Part shown: piece after piece, positions 10,950 through 21,663 of the stretch | Layout of the letters: each line of letters begins with the position of its first letter | Numbering within the stretch: the first letter of the stretch is position 1 | NCBI GenBank assembly: GCA_004352715.1 | Contig: SCFE01000004.1 | Location: 4,020,846 to 4,084,845, forward strand | DNA: 64,000 bases | DNA from: Hofstenia miamia | Taxonomy: Eukaryota; Xenacoelomorpha; Acoela | Reading direction: 5' to 3' | Notes under the pieces: generated by a model | Databases searched by the model: none | Told to the model about the DNA's origin: nothing | Seen by the model: the letters and a program-made list of their open reading frames with translations, nothing else | Made by a program: the position numbers and the translations under genes

Positions 10950-11576
10950 TTAATTTGAAAATTCCTGTGCCAGTGAATACAAATATTTGAGTTTGAATTC
11001 ATGCATTTTTGTAACTGGCTTCTCACAAAGTTCCATCTTAATGCAAAAACTCTCACTGGTTTCTTCTGCGAGATTCATATTTAAAATTGCGTCACATTTG
11101 TCACATTCCAATACGCTTCTCAATAGGGAATGAAAATCTCTGATTCCAAACTCTTTATATAAAGGTTGTACAACTTCAAACGTACTTTTACACTTATCAC
11201 ACACCTTTTCTTGTTTGTAAACTGCTTCACAGACTTGGGCCGTCATTTGCTGCTGACGATCGTTCAAGAATAGTTGAGTTAGCAAAGAACATTCCAAGTC
11301 GTTGTTAAGGATTTGTTTAACAAACGCATTGGAACAAAGGCTTTCAAAATTTGAGGTTTCAAGATTAGTGAGAATACCATTGCTATCCAAAAATTCCTTA
11401 ATAAGCTTAAATTTGTTGCAAATTTTAGGTGATCTTGGATCGTTATGGAAGAGAAGGAACGACTTTAGAATTTGTGAGTCCAGACTCACCTTCTTAGCAG
11501 TTGATGGCTTCGCATTGATTTCATTGAAGAGTAGAAGTACAGCTGACAAATAGAGAAAGATGAACACAGTCTTCAT
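10950..11576 (-). CDS. Secreted cysteine-rich protein, 208 aa, saposin-like at the C-terminus (tentative)
   Basis: Intact single-exon ORF that starts with a textbook signal peptide (MKTVFIFLYLSAVLLLFNEI, predicted cleavage near residue 22). The mature part has ten cysteines (53, 81, 96, 116, 126, 129, 158, 161, 178, 184), including two CxxC pairs at 126-129 and 158-161. The ending FCIKMELC resembles the final C-x5-C of saposin B-type domains, and the region is predicted mainly helical. However, the middle cysteines are two residues apart rather than about ten, so this is not a canonical saposin. No transmembrane segment follows, so it is probably secreted or lumenal. I do not know the function. 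The Kolobok-like element lies ~200 bp upstream. No intron or frameshift is seen. Confidence 0.6.
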   Translation of the reverse strand: MKTVFIFLYLSAVLLLFNEINAKPSTAKKVSLDSQILKSFLLFHNDPRSPKICNKFKLIKEFLDSNGILTNLETSNFESLCSNAFVKQILNNDLECSLLTQLFLNDRQQQMTAQVCEAVYKQEKVCDKCKSTFEVVQPLYKEFGIRDFHSLLRSVLECDKCDAILNMNLAEETSESFCIKMELCEKPVTKMHEFKLKYLYSLAQEFSN

Positions 11577-11650
11577 TATAAGTAAACGTAAATAAACTTA
11601 TCTCGTGCAATTTTGTCAATTTATTTAGGTGATAAAATAGTCAAAAAGCG

Positions 11651-11689
11651 TTTTTGACTATAATCAAAAGACTAGCCGTGTGGCACCCC
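11651..11689 (+). repeat. 39-bp direct repeat, copy 1 (near-palindromic core)
   Basis: Near-identical to 13000-13037 in the same orientation. It contains a near-palindrome (TTTTGACTATAATCAAAA) followed by 'gactagccgtgtggcacccc'. The pair brackets the Kolobok-like element. Confidence 0.85.
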
Positions 11690-11792
11690 CCAAATTTTGA
11701 AAAAAAAATGGGAATTTTGATTTTAAATAACTTTGCACTTTCATATCTTAAATGTCATTAATAAATAAACAATATAATAAGGATCGTAGCCA

Positions 11793-12672
11793 TTAAGGTG
11801 TATAACCCCCATTAAAATACAGTTTTTTCATTTTTTTATTTTTTGGAAATTTGCATTTTCTAATACTTTGATTATCATAGTTTAATAATCCACTCCAAAA
11901 ACAAATCAATGTATGCATAAAAGGGCTAAAATATAGCAAAATATAAATAAAATGTCCTTAGCAACGGAAAAATATCCCTTTGTCCAGCTGTTTGTCACAA
12001 AGTTCCATAAAGTCCCGCAACCTAAAGCGTATTCATCAAGCTGATAAAGCCAGCTCTGAAAAGGGAAAAAAGAGAAGAAAAACACTTAGGGCAATAAAGA
12101 AGGGGTTTCTAGACAAAGAAAAGGAACAAGAAGGCGAATTGTATGGGTCTGGGAAGTTCTAAATAAAATAAGTTGAACTTGAACATACTTTTTCACCAAC
12201 TTATAATTTTTGTGCAGTGATATCTCCCAAACTGTTTTGTGTAGAGATGTGAAATTATACATACATGTAGAGAAAGAGTTGCTCTAGTGGATGAATAAAA
12301 TAGATTTTGATGAAAATTTATAATTACAGAGTTATGTACTCAATTAGTAAGTACGCATATCATAATTTATCATATAAGCTTTCTGTAAGAAAATATTTTT
12401 CTTATGCATTGAAGGTTTAAAGGAGCTAATTCATCCAATGCAGGTTTTCAAGAGTTTTCATATGATACCTTGGTTGGTAACATGGGATTATAATTTTCAA
12501 GTTATCGCTGTTTAAATAATATGCAAATTAGCATTAATTATGCAAATTAGCATAACTGAAAAAAATTTGCAAAATTTTCCTTCTTAAGTATATTACACAA
12601 GATCTTGTGAAAGTATGCCCAAATTTCTGCATTTAACTGAAAAACCATCTAATTAGGGGCTAACCACCTTAA
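11793..12672 (+). mobile_element. Kolobok-like DNA transposon remnant, TTAA target, 872 bp between TTAA sites
   Basis: The ends are TTAA|AGGTGTATAACCCCC... and, on the other strand, TTAA|AGGTGGTTAGCCCCT..., imperfect inverted repeats over at least 19 positions, placed exactly next to TTAA on both sides. TTAA duplications are used by piggyBac and Kolobok. The short internal ORF (11980-12162) looks like the basic C-terminal tail of Kolobok/'Mutator-like domain' transposases, which favours Kolobok. Most of the transposase is missing, so this is an internally deleted copy. Confidence 0.65.
11980..12162 (+). pseudogene. C-terminal tail of a Kolobok-type transposase (fragment)
   Basis: Open stretch ending ...KRRKTLRAIKKGFLDKEKEQ...YGSGKF-stop. 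The pattern is a lysine/arginine-rich helix, then 'KKGFxDKxxxxEGxxYxxGxF' immediately before the stop, which I associate from family knowledge with the C-termini of animal Kolobok transposases. No catalytic domain is present. It sits inside the TTAA-bounded element. Confidence 0.4.
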
Positions 12673-12922
12673 GATAAGCGCAAACAAACAACTTGTCGAA
12701 ATTGCTTTAGCGTGTTTCAATGCTATTTGATAGCCTAGCTATTTTGAATTTTCTATAAAGATTGCAACCTGCGAATTGGGTTAAGTGTTCAATACACATT
12801 CGTGATCGTAGAGTGTGAAGCCCATTTAATACATCATCCCAAATCTTCTCCCGTCACCTACAGTTGAAATGAAATTATAGCGACATGTAGCCTATATGCA
12901 ATGCAATTGCGGCAGAAATCTC

Positions 12923-13037
12923 TTTTGACTATTAGTCAAAATATTTGACTATATTAGTCAAATTTTTTGCCTAATAGACAAAAGAATGCAAAACCGCAAT
13001 TTTGACTATAGTCAAAAGACTAACCGTGTGGCACCCC
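12923..13037. repeat. Cluster of three TTTGACTA/TAGTCAAA palindromes and second 39-bp direct repeat
   Basis: Palindromes lie at 12923-12941 (TTTTGACTATTAGTCAAAA), 12944-12962 and 12999-13017 (contains the perfect 18-mer TTTTGACTATAGTCAAAA). The last one begins the 13000-13037 direct repeat that matches 11651-11689 and ends in 'ccgtgtggcacccc'. Confidence 0.85.
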
Positions 13038-13227
13038 ATTTATGAATGTATTTGGGTTTTTAAGTGTTTATTTGCATTGTTAGTAATTTATTGGTAGTTA
13101 AATTTTCAAATCAACATTTACATCAGTCTTAAATATACAAATCATTACTTACATCATTCTTAAGTTCTTAGATACAAACTACAGCATTGGTCGTAAATAT
13201 ATGTAATGGCAAACAAATATAATCAAA

Positions 13228-13808
13228 TCAGGTAGAGAGAGAGGAGATAAAGAAAAAGGATGGGTGAGTAGTGGTAATTTTAATGATGAAGATCTTTGTA
13301 ACGGGGTTCTTGCAATCATTGAGCAAAGAGTGCGATTCGAGTATATACCTTCTCAATTCTGTCAAATTTTGAGGATTTTTCTTTTCAACGTTGTCTTTTA
13401 GTATCTGCCAGACGTTCTCAATAGGAGACAAATGGGGCGAATTCGTTGGCCACTGCATTATCGGAACATTTTTGTCCGCAAAAAATGCTTTTGTTGCCGT
13501 TGACGTATGAGGATTTGCCCCGTCCTGTTGCAGGATCCAGCCAGTTGGATATAAACAATCGGCATATGTAAGGAATTGTTCTACAATTTCGCAATACTTT
13601 TGGCTGTTAATGGACCCTAGGCCGTCTATAACACACATATAGGAACCACGATAAGATAATGCTCCCCACACCATAAGTTTCGGTGAAAATGGTAGTTGAT
13701 CTATTCATTACAAAATGTTAGTCTTTTTTGTTCTTGTAACGGCGAAATCGGGGTAACTTTTTTGGGAAAGTTCTTCACCACTCCGGAAATACGGAGGTTT
13801 CTCTGGAT
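13228..13808 (-). pseudogene. Tc1-family transposase, C-terminal half (broken)
   Basis: DDE transposase of a Tc1/mariner element, which cuts and pastes at TA. The longest open frame (13228-13674) has MVWGALSYRG, then the second catalytic Asp in ILQQDGANPHTS, then SPHLSPIENVW with the catalytic Glu. The usual SPDLNPIEN motif has its Asp replaced by His, and the DD34E spacing fits Tc1. Upstream, 13675-13805 still reads as the linker before the first catalytic Asp (KKVTPISPLQEQKRLTF), but it has an in-frame stop and runs into the 560-base gap. The first Asp block is missing or deleted between the two parts. No inverted repeats were located, so it is inactive. Confidence 0.88.
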
Positions 13809-14368
13809 NNNNNNNNNNNNNNNNNNNNNNNNNNNNNNNNNNNNNNNNNNNNNNNNNNNNNNNNNNNNNNNNNNNNNNNNNNNNNNNNNNNNNNNNNNNN
13901 NNNNNNNNNNNNNNNNNNNNNNNNNNNNNNNNNNNNNNNNNNNNNNNNNNNNNNNNNNNNNNNNNNNNNNNNNNNNNNNNNNNNNNNNNNNNNNNNNNNN
14001 NNNNNNNNNNNNNNNNNNNNNNNNNNNNNNNNNNNNNNNNNNNNNNNNNNNNNNNNNNNNNNNNNNNNNNNNNNNNNNNNNNNNNNNNNNNNNNNNNNNN
14101 NNNNNNNNNNNNNNNNNNNNNNNNNNNNNNNNNNNNNNNNNNNNNNNNNNNNNNNNNNNNNNNNNNNNNNNNNNNNNNNNNNNNNNNNNNNNNNNNNNNN
14201 NNNNNNNNNNNNNNNNNNNNNNNNNNNNNNNNNNNNNNNNNNNNNNNNNNNNNNNNNNNNNNNNNNNNNNNNNNNNNNNNNNNNNNNNNNNNNNNNNNNN
14301 NNNNNNNNNNNNNNNNNNNNNNNNNNNNNNNNNNNNNNNNNNNNNNNNNNNNNNNNNNNNNNNNNNNN
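13809..14368. other. Assembly gap (560 N)
   Basis: Run of N. Long open frames reported across it are artefacts of unknown codons. Confidence 0.99.
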
Positions 14369-14588
14369 CAGTTGCGTTTTGCTTGAAAACTCATTTTGGC
14401 GACTCACTATGACAATTGTGATCTTAATTGGCTGGTAGGTTGATTGCATTTCGAACGTGAAAGTTAGTCGGGCGTCTCCTGCATTTCTTGTTTTGACGGC
14501 ATTTTCCTACGATGAACACGTTTCGCGTACAACGGACATCTATAACGGGTACCATTTTGCCCAAAAGTCTCATAAATTTTGACCTGAG

Positions 14589-14622
<34 letters not shown>

Positions 14623-16924
14623 CTGTATTCTTTCATGTATAAGCTGGACAGCTGGACCATCAACGAATGATTTTCGCTGAGGTTCAAGACCTTTCCTTGT
14701 AAGTATTTGGCATACGTTTCTGCTGCTCACTTATATGTATGCCGCAGAGATTGTGCGTCTAAAGCATTATATTGTTATCGATGAGCATGACATACCATGC
14801 CAATCCGCGAACACCTAAGCCACCCACATCATTACACAAAATATCAACTTTCAACCATCCTAATTTCTTGTAATGATTTTAAACCTTTTCATGTGTATAT
14901 TCCTGTTTAATGAATCCTTCTAAAACTTAATACTTATACATCAAATTTCAATATTATAAGCATTGACACGAGAACTATTTATAAATCAGTACATAGTGCA
15001 AATGTCCAATGGCCTAGATGAAGATAATGCTGTTGCAATGATGCTGGCCCAAATTAGTCCATGAGTCCATGATGAGGTTGAAAGGCTAGCCAATGGTTAC
15101 ATATATTTGTTTGAGAAATTCTGCTATGAAGTAATTCATGGGCAAACACTTGCAAAAGTTTTAAAATGTCGAGCTTTTTGCTGGAAAGATTAAATTGCCA
15201 TCCTCAAATTTCATTCATAAAAATTGATTATAGTCAGGAAAACTAGCATTTAATGGAAGGTTTCCTACGTTATAATATATTTCGTCTAATGTAATGATGT
15301 TTGCACCAATTGCCTATATCTCTATACTAATTCTCGATAATTTTTTCTAAATTTACACTTTGTCCCACTGCAAACGTTTCAAGTGTGCAAATTGGGATAA
15401 AAAATTTGTCGCGATCATGTTAATATAGAAATATGTATATTTTGTAATATTTCAGATGTCAGAAAAATGAATAAATTTTCATAACTTTGGATATATTTGA
15501 AATTCGATCATAAAATTTTTAAGCGTTTTCAACTAATGATCGCCATCACGTGCTGTTTAAAATGTAGAAAAATTTGAAACATTGGTTACTTAGACATAAA
15601 GTCAATAATGTGAAAGATACACATTATACAAACTATCTTTGTTTTTAAGTTGACTGATGCAAGTAAATGTAACCAAAGTAACTTTGCTAAGATCATAGTT
15701 CGTTGTTTCACGTTGTTTAAAGAACTCGAGTAAGATAAGAAAACAACGTACTGTTTGTAACAATATTATTTCAATATCGTGTAATCACGAAACTACAATG
15801 TCTGTTTCAACTTCATCATTGTCCATAACTTCTTGGTAATCTAAGCGCTGAATGTTGTTGATTAACGCGCGATGCGAACAGTAAAAATAGACGTATAGTG
15901 AATGACGTCACTCACACTCAAAGTTTTTTTACGTTGTTTAAAAATTTACTGAAAATCACGTTGTTTATTTTAATAATCCACATTGCCGCGAACCTTGGCA
16001 AACATAATAATTACCATGTTGTAAAGAGCTTTAGAATTACAATATAAGTTGTGGAAACATCTAGTTTGCTGATTCCTAAGAAAATCATTAAAATTTTCAA
16101 GTCCATTTATTATACTTCAGTGAATTTTGCAATAAACCACTCATTTTTGCTTAGTTGAACACATGCATTTGTTAGGTTATAATGCTTAACATTGTGTGGC
16201 AGTGCTGGAACCGTGTCTTGATTTTTTCGGATGAAAACACACAATAAGGCACGAGCACAGCACAGCGCAGCACGAAATTTAAAAAAATTCAATCACGAAA
16301 ATTTTGAGTTGAATGTAAAATGCATGTTATATTAAAACCTGTAAGAATAACATGTTGTTTGGCGACAAATAGTTTTTAATAGTTTAACAAATTGTTCAAG
16401 GAGCTAAATTTTCGATGATGTTAATAATGCAAATTAGTAGATTTACAAAATGAAAATAACAAATATCTTTTATTCGTATCTTAATGTGGGCAAGAACACT
16501 GCATGGGCAGGAAAATTTCTGCAAAAATGAGCAGGGCACAAAATAAATAGAATGGCAAGGTTTCAATTACACTGATGGCAATAACTTTAATAAAACTTAC
16601 ACCATGGCCCACGTAAATCACGGCCGTGCACACTAAAGAAATATCAAAAAGCTGGGAGGCGGATGTTATAATTGATATTTTATGGCGCATAAGGGCGTTG
16701 CAATATTTAAAACATTATATATAATTATGGCAACAACAGCTGACGACAACATCAATATTAATGAAGCTATGTTACACACATAGAAACGTATGCTCATATT
16801 CATTCTACTGCATTTATGAATTATTCTTATTTTATTCATAACGATGAAAAAGTGTTGCATTATGATGATAAAACTTTTTGCTCAATTTGAATTTCCCTCA
16901 AAAAATTATAAAATCTACATACAC
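14369..16924. other. Non-coding, AT-rich
   Basis: No supported gene. It contains a (TA)n tract at 14590-14620. A coding-like stretch at ~15005-15190 (+) has an internal stop and no recognised family. The 30-base string at 16603-16632 recurs inverted at 19499-19528. Nothing else was recognised. Confidence 0.45.
16603..16632 (+). repeat. 30-bp inverted-repeat partner of 19499-19528
   Basis: The string begins 'catggcccacgtaaatcacg' and ends 'gtgcaca'. The reverse complement, with one base missing, is at 19499-19528, just outside the hAT element that starts at 19536. It may be a shared fragment of an uncharacterised repeat. Confidence 0.6.
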
Positions 16925-17329
16925 TAAGGCCTAGTTTATTACAGCCCGTGCAAAAGGCTTATCATTTCAAGTAGGTTTGCTAACTGCAACTTTTGCATGT
17001 TCATTACGCCATGCATTCTTGCACAGCTCTATATTAAAAACATCAACATGATCATACCCAGGCAAATTTCTCTGCTAACTATTATGCTTGCATGGATTGG
17101 AAATATTATTTCATTGGTAAACTTACTGCAGAATAGTAATGAATTACTTGATGACCGCGCTGATTTGTTAATTACCGAACTTGCACTCCCAATTAGCACG
17201 GCTTTCAGGACTGCACGGGATGTTGAAATCTTGCACGGCTAGCAGTGCAAATTTGAAGGGTTGTAATGAACGCACTTTGAAAAACAAATACCGGGGAGTG
17301 TTGCACGATCTGTAATAAACTGGTCCTAA
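16925..17329. mobile_element. PIF/Harbinger-type MITE, 399 bp, TAA target duplication
   Basis: The body is 16928-17326. The ends are GGCCTAGTTTATTACAGCCC and, on the other strand, GGACCAGTTTATTACAGATC, followed in both by CGTGCAA. The terminal inverted repeat is therefore ~27 bp with four mismatches. Both sides are flanked by TAA (16925-16927, 17327-17329), the 3-bp TWA duplication typical of PIF/Harbinger. The 81-codon open stretch inside is not recognisable as a transposase and probably has no meaning. Confidence 0.85.
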
Positions 17330-19498
17330 GTACTCTGTAAAAACATTTCTGTTAAATATATTATTATTCCACAAAGTGTCAAAAATAACTGAATTTTCAG
17401 CAAGTTCCCAGGCATGTAAAATATGCAATAATGCATAGTCCTTAATCAATGGTTTGATGTAAAAATACTATTCTCTATATTTGTTTTTGTATCTGGATAT
17501 TTACCTACAATTATTTGACCTTCAAATTTATTTTCCACTACCTAGCTTAACTTTCTTTCTGATCTTAACTTGTGGAACGAGTAAAAACTATAATATGAGA
17601 AGAAATATGGAAAATATCAAAAGTCAATTGGATTGCAAAGGTTTTATACGTTCTTTTGATGAATTCTTCATACCTAAAGCAGTCGCCTATGATGACAAAA
17701 GCACTTGTATGACAAAATTCTAATGATGAAATTTATAACAGCGTGTACTGTTTTATGGAAAATGTCATATTTATTGAAATAAATATTCTGTATTGTATTG
17801 TCAACTACTTTTGCATAGCGAAATTGAAGTATCGTTACTAACATTTTTCAATACTATGCATTAACTATGAAAACGCTGGTGTTTATATCAACATTTTTTA
17901 AAAAATTGCAAGAAGTATCTCTAAGCCTAACTTTTCCATTCAGTGTCATCTTGCAATGATATCCAAATTATGTTGTTCATATCATCAAAATCGAAACTGC
18001 TGGTATAAGATTAAACTAGATGTATTTAATATTGCTAGTTTTGAAGAAAGGAAATCTGAGTGGCGCGCTTGAAAAAATTAAATGAAACAGAAAAAAGCAC
18101 AAAACGAGCTCTAAAATGTCAAATTTCTAGACGGTGCCTGAGGCTTACAATGCACAACCATTCCCAGTCAAAAATCAACTGTCGCAAATGCATCCTAGCT
18201 CATCCTATTGATGTCGCAGGTGTCTCATATGCTAGTGAGACGCTTTATTAGGATGCTGATGTTCTACAGATATCTCATTAAGTTATCGCTGATACATCTC
18301 ATGAGATTACATTGAGAGAAGAATAATTTATTCAAAACGTCAGCACTAACTCTGAGTTGTTTCAAAATTAGTAAAACTCCTTTTTACTTTATAATCTTTT
18401 ATGTTGCATCAAAAAAATTATTTCTAATTTTATTCAAAATTGAAATGTTTAACTTAAATTTATTATTGCCAAAATTATGACCAAATTGCTAAAGAATATA
18501 TAAGATATTTTAAAGCTATTGATCAAACTGAGTAAAATAATAATTATATATATTGTAATGAAATGCATTATCAATGCTAGCAGTTTTGTTTTAGTAATTT
18601 GATATTTTTGATAGTGCATATTATCTTCCGTGTGTCTAATTGATTTGCTGTATGCATTGTTATATTCATCTGTGCAAAACAACAGGGGTTGCAGAATCTT
18701 ATGTGGCCTATTTTAGCTATACCTTTGTAGTATAGTTTATTCATTGCTATTTAATAAATATTTTTGTCTGTATCGGATGCTGTCTATTTCACCACAATGT
18801 ATAGTGTATAATTCATTAGCTATCTCATAACCGGAAGTGAAAATTTCTATTTTTTAACATTCAACAGTGTGAAAACATTAACTTACAGAGTTGTTGAATG
18901 TTAATCTGGAAATTGATCCTCGCACTATTGCTTATTGGACAGCAGGCAATGTTAATGAAATTTCTTAAACTATTAAATGAGGTTGAGCTGGTTGACATAA
19001 TTATATTTATATTTTGAAAGGAAGTTTGTATATATATTGGTGTATGTATTGTGAAGAGAATTTGGAATATTGCTAAGATAGCTTCATGAGGATTTTGTTC
19101 AATAGATTTATTGCATTCATACTGAAGAAGGTAAAGAAATTTGCCACAATATGAATGATTTAAATAGTGGTAGCTTAAAATTTCCTTCCATTGATATATT
19201 AAATGTAGTCATTGATTAGATTCCTTCAAGTTTTTAGCAACACAAAGACAAAATTATTAATGAAAATAGAAATTTACGAGTGAATTCTATTCTAGCTATA
19301 CAAGCATTCCTAAATTGGTTGTACTTACTTTATTACTAGCAGGTTGATTATATTTACATAATATGTACCGGAATATGTGGAACTGTACTTCATAGCAATT
19401 GGAGAAAATACATGAGTAAATGCTGTGGGATAGTTCTGTACAGAAATCTGTATTAAAAAGTAAAGTATATTTTCTCCTCCTTTTTTAGAATTGATGCA
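17330..19498. other. Non-coding, AT-rich
   Basis: Nothing recognised on either strand. Short open stretches (for example 18060-18251) lack domain signals and splice context. Confidence 0.4.
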
Positions 19499-19689
19499 AT
19501 GTGCACGGCGTGATTTACGTGGGCCATGCGTACACCAGAGATGTAAGAGGGCCGTTTTTTTGGGATCCTAAACCAGCACTAACCCTGAAATAACTCGGCC
19601 CTATTTGAGCCCTACGTCTTATTTTCGGCCCTAAACTGTCCCTAAACTAGTATACATACATGTATATTCAAAAAAACTGATCACATAAA

Positions 19690-19960
19690 TTTAAAACATT
19701 TCGCATTATAAGCACATTCAAAATTTCGATAGCTTCAACAGCCTCCGGGTCCAACGGACTTCTCTTGGCTGTTGGCGTGAGCCCAGTCATGCTGAAGTCG
19801 CATTCTGATTGGGCTGAACTGGCTTGCACCACGAAAACCTTCCGAGCTATTTGCTAGTATTAATACATAGTGATCTTCAGTCTCCAGAAGTGCAAGGGGT
19901 TTGTTGAAAGGGCACTATCAGCATCGGGTGGCGACTTTGAATAAGTGCTGAATTCGTAAA
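19690..19960 (-). pseudogene. hAT transposase, C-terminal dimerisation domain
   Basis: Translation on the minus strand gives NPLHFWRLKITMY, then VVQASSAQSECDFSMTGLTP, then SPLDPEAVEAIEILNVLI. This matches the hAT C-terminal pattern (PLxWW...PASSAxSERxFSxAG...LxPxxVExLxxL). Stops occur just before the ASSA block. It is too broken to appear as a long open frame. Confidence 0.8.
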
Positions 19961-20069
19961 ATATGTGTTTATTTTTTGGGCAGTGCCCATTAGCGGTCTG
20001 GCTGACTTGGCTTTGGAAGTTAATTTAGGCAATTAAAGCTGTGTTACCAAACATATTTGTTTGTGAAAA

Positions 20070-20348
20070 CTACCAAAACAGTAGAACACCTTTGTCAGTT
20101 GTGACGGGTGCATCATCCAGTTTTATTCCATAAAACGCGGATATGTCAATGGGTTTTTCACGAATATTGACTTCTGTATGCTGTAATGTTCCGAAGTGAC
20201 ATACAGCTAATAGAACATCATGCTTTATTCGCAGGTCGTCGATGAAAAAGCAGTGAAGATCAATGAATGAAAGTTTTCTATTGTCACCCGTCCACATGTC
20301 TGACGTTAGGCTACACTCTTCTGTTTCAATTGATTTTGAAACCATCAT
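20070..20348 (-). pseudogene. hAT transposase, central catalytic-region fragment
   Basis: Open stretch of 92 codons with SLTSDMWTGDNRKLSFIDLH, the 'TxDxWT' segment of the hAT RNase H-like core that carries the first catalytic Asp. It belongs to the element spanning 19536-21340. The flanking ORF 20611-20850 encodes the preceding, less conserved helical region. Confidence 0.75.
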
Positions 20349-21355
20349 ACGAATAGCTTCTTTAGCCTAAATACATAATAATTAAATATTCAAACGCACA
20401 CCATACACACAATAAATGTGTAAACGTCTCAGGGGTGCATTTATGTTCAGTAGCAAAATCTATTGGTACGCTGTTATTAAAAAGCACTAGCACCACATCA
20501 AGATATAACATCAATATATAACTATAATGCTATAACTTATAATGCAATCTCCAACATAATCCATCATGACCGATGTTAACATTAATTTTGGTCGTCCTAA
20601 TTATGTTAGATTAATTTAAAAGTACCATAGTTTTAGTGGCCTTGGAGACAGTGTTTGTTCCCAAGAGAGTGCACTCGTCTATTGAAACTTCGAATCTACC
20701 TCTACGAGCTGCAACATCAACATACGTATTTAGTAATTGCTCAAGTCCCTTATTTTCTACTGAGAGGAAGCTGTGGTGACCCAGACTGCAGAATGCCACT
20801 TCTGTTCGTTTAATCTGCTCAGTGGCAGTTAATTGAATCTTTCGTTTCAAATTCTAAATAAAATTTATTTAACTCAAAATGTATCTTAATACTATTTCGT
20901 ACAATCTGTATTCAATTTATCGTGGGAACAACGTAGCAAAGTTAAATACAATTACCTGTGCAATTGCAGTATGTTGTTGGAGACGATTTTGCAAGTATTC
21001 AGATGACGTTGTAAATGGAAATGTTCCGTTAATACCTCCAAATGTAAATACTTTTTTTTGAACAGCAACAGAATTTTTCTATAATGGAGTCCTGATGCTT
21101 AATACACTTCAGCTGATTCCAAACAGCTGACTTTGCATTTGGCCGAACAAAAAAAGTGTACTGTTCCGGATTCTTCTTAATATCTGCTTGTATTAGAGTA
21201 GCTGTTGGTGGTATGAAATGGAAGACATATCAAGAATAAATTGTCTCGAAATTCAGTCACTTAATAAAGGTTAATTGTTATTTATGTTGACGATTGCCAA
21301 CAATTCGGGACTTTGAAGCTCGGCCCGACAGGTGGCTCTGGAGCATAGATGGAAG

Positions 21356-21663
21356 CAGGTTGGGTTGACCGGTATTAACCGGTACCGGTTGGGTTGGGTC
21401 GAAAATTTCGTGAAACCGGTTGACCGGTTTTTTTAAGTCCTCCACAAACCGTGGCTGTCTGTAGGACAGAATTTATATCTCCGTTTCAAGGAAAGTAAAA
21501 AGGATTTTTACTAATATATTATAAGAAAAAAATTGTGTCACGACGAAGTCGTCTAATACATTCATTTCGCATATTTGCTTTTACCACTAGTAGAGAGAGC
21601 AGCGAATAATGAATGACACTATGACAGCGAGCGACATCGTAAACTATTGAATCGGACTGTCAA
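21356..21663. repeat. ACCGG-rich repeat running into the assembly gap
   Basis: Several ACCGGT and TTGGGTT blocks (for example 'ttgaccggtattaaccggta') in otherwise AT-rich DNA. The style matches hAT-type MITE ends, and the segment may begin CAGGTTGGGTTGACCGG. The other end would lie in or beyond the gap, so the class is not certain. Confidence 0.35.

Larger units (their letters stand above)
19536..21340 (-). mobile_element. hAT transposon with decayed BED-type transposase
   Basis: The termini CAGAGATGTAAGAGGGCCG (left) and, inverted, CAGAGCCACCTGTCGGGCCG (right) share the CAGAG start and GGGCCG end. The proposed 8-bp flanks match at only four positions, so the target duplication is unproven. 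Read right to left on the minus strand, a hAT transposase is spread over 21200-19690. There is a BED-like N-terminal piece (AKSAVWNQLKC) at ~21180-21080, a middle ORF at 20850-20611, SLTSDMWTGDNRKLSFI at 20348-20070, and a C-terminal dimerisation region with QASSAQSECDFS at ~19950-19690. Frames are interrupted by stops. The order and spacing fit one old copy of ~1.8 kb. Confidence 0.75.

Noticed and set aside
11302-11553. + strand ORF of 83 codons
   Set aside because: Shadow of the secreted cysteine-rich protein gene.
13696-14449. Several 220-240-codon open frames on both strands
   Set aside because: They exist only because the 560-base N run is read as open. Real sequence at each end is short and matches Tc1 debris or nothing.
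15005-15190. Coding-like + strand stretch (MSNGLDEDNAVAMM...)
   Set aside because: In-frame stop after 20 codons, no splice sites that rescue it and no recognised family.
18449-18682. Hydrophobic 77-codon minus-strand ORF resembling a membrane peptide
   Set aside because: Composition is what AT-rich non-coding DNA yields (Ile, Tyr, Asn, Lys, Leu); no conserved feature or gene context.
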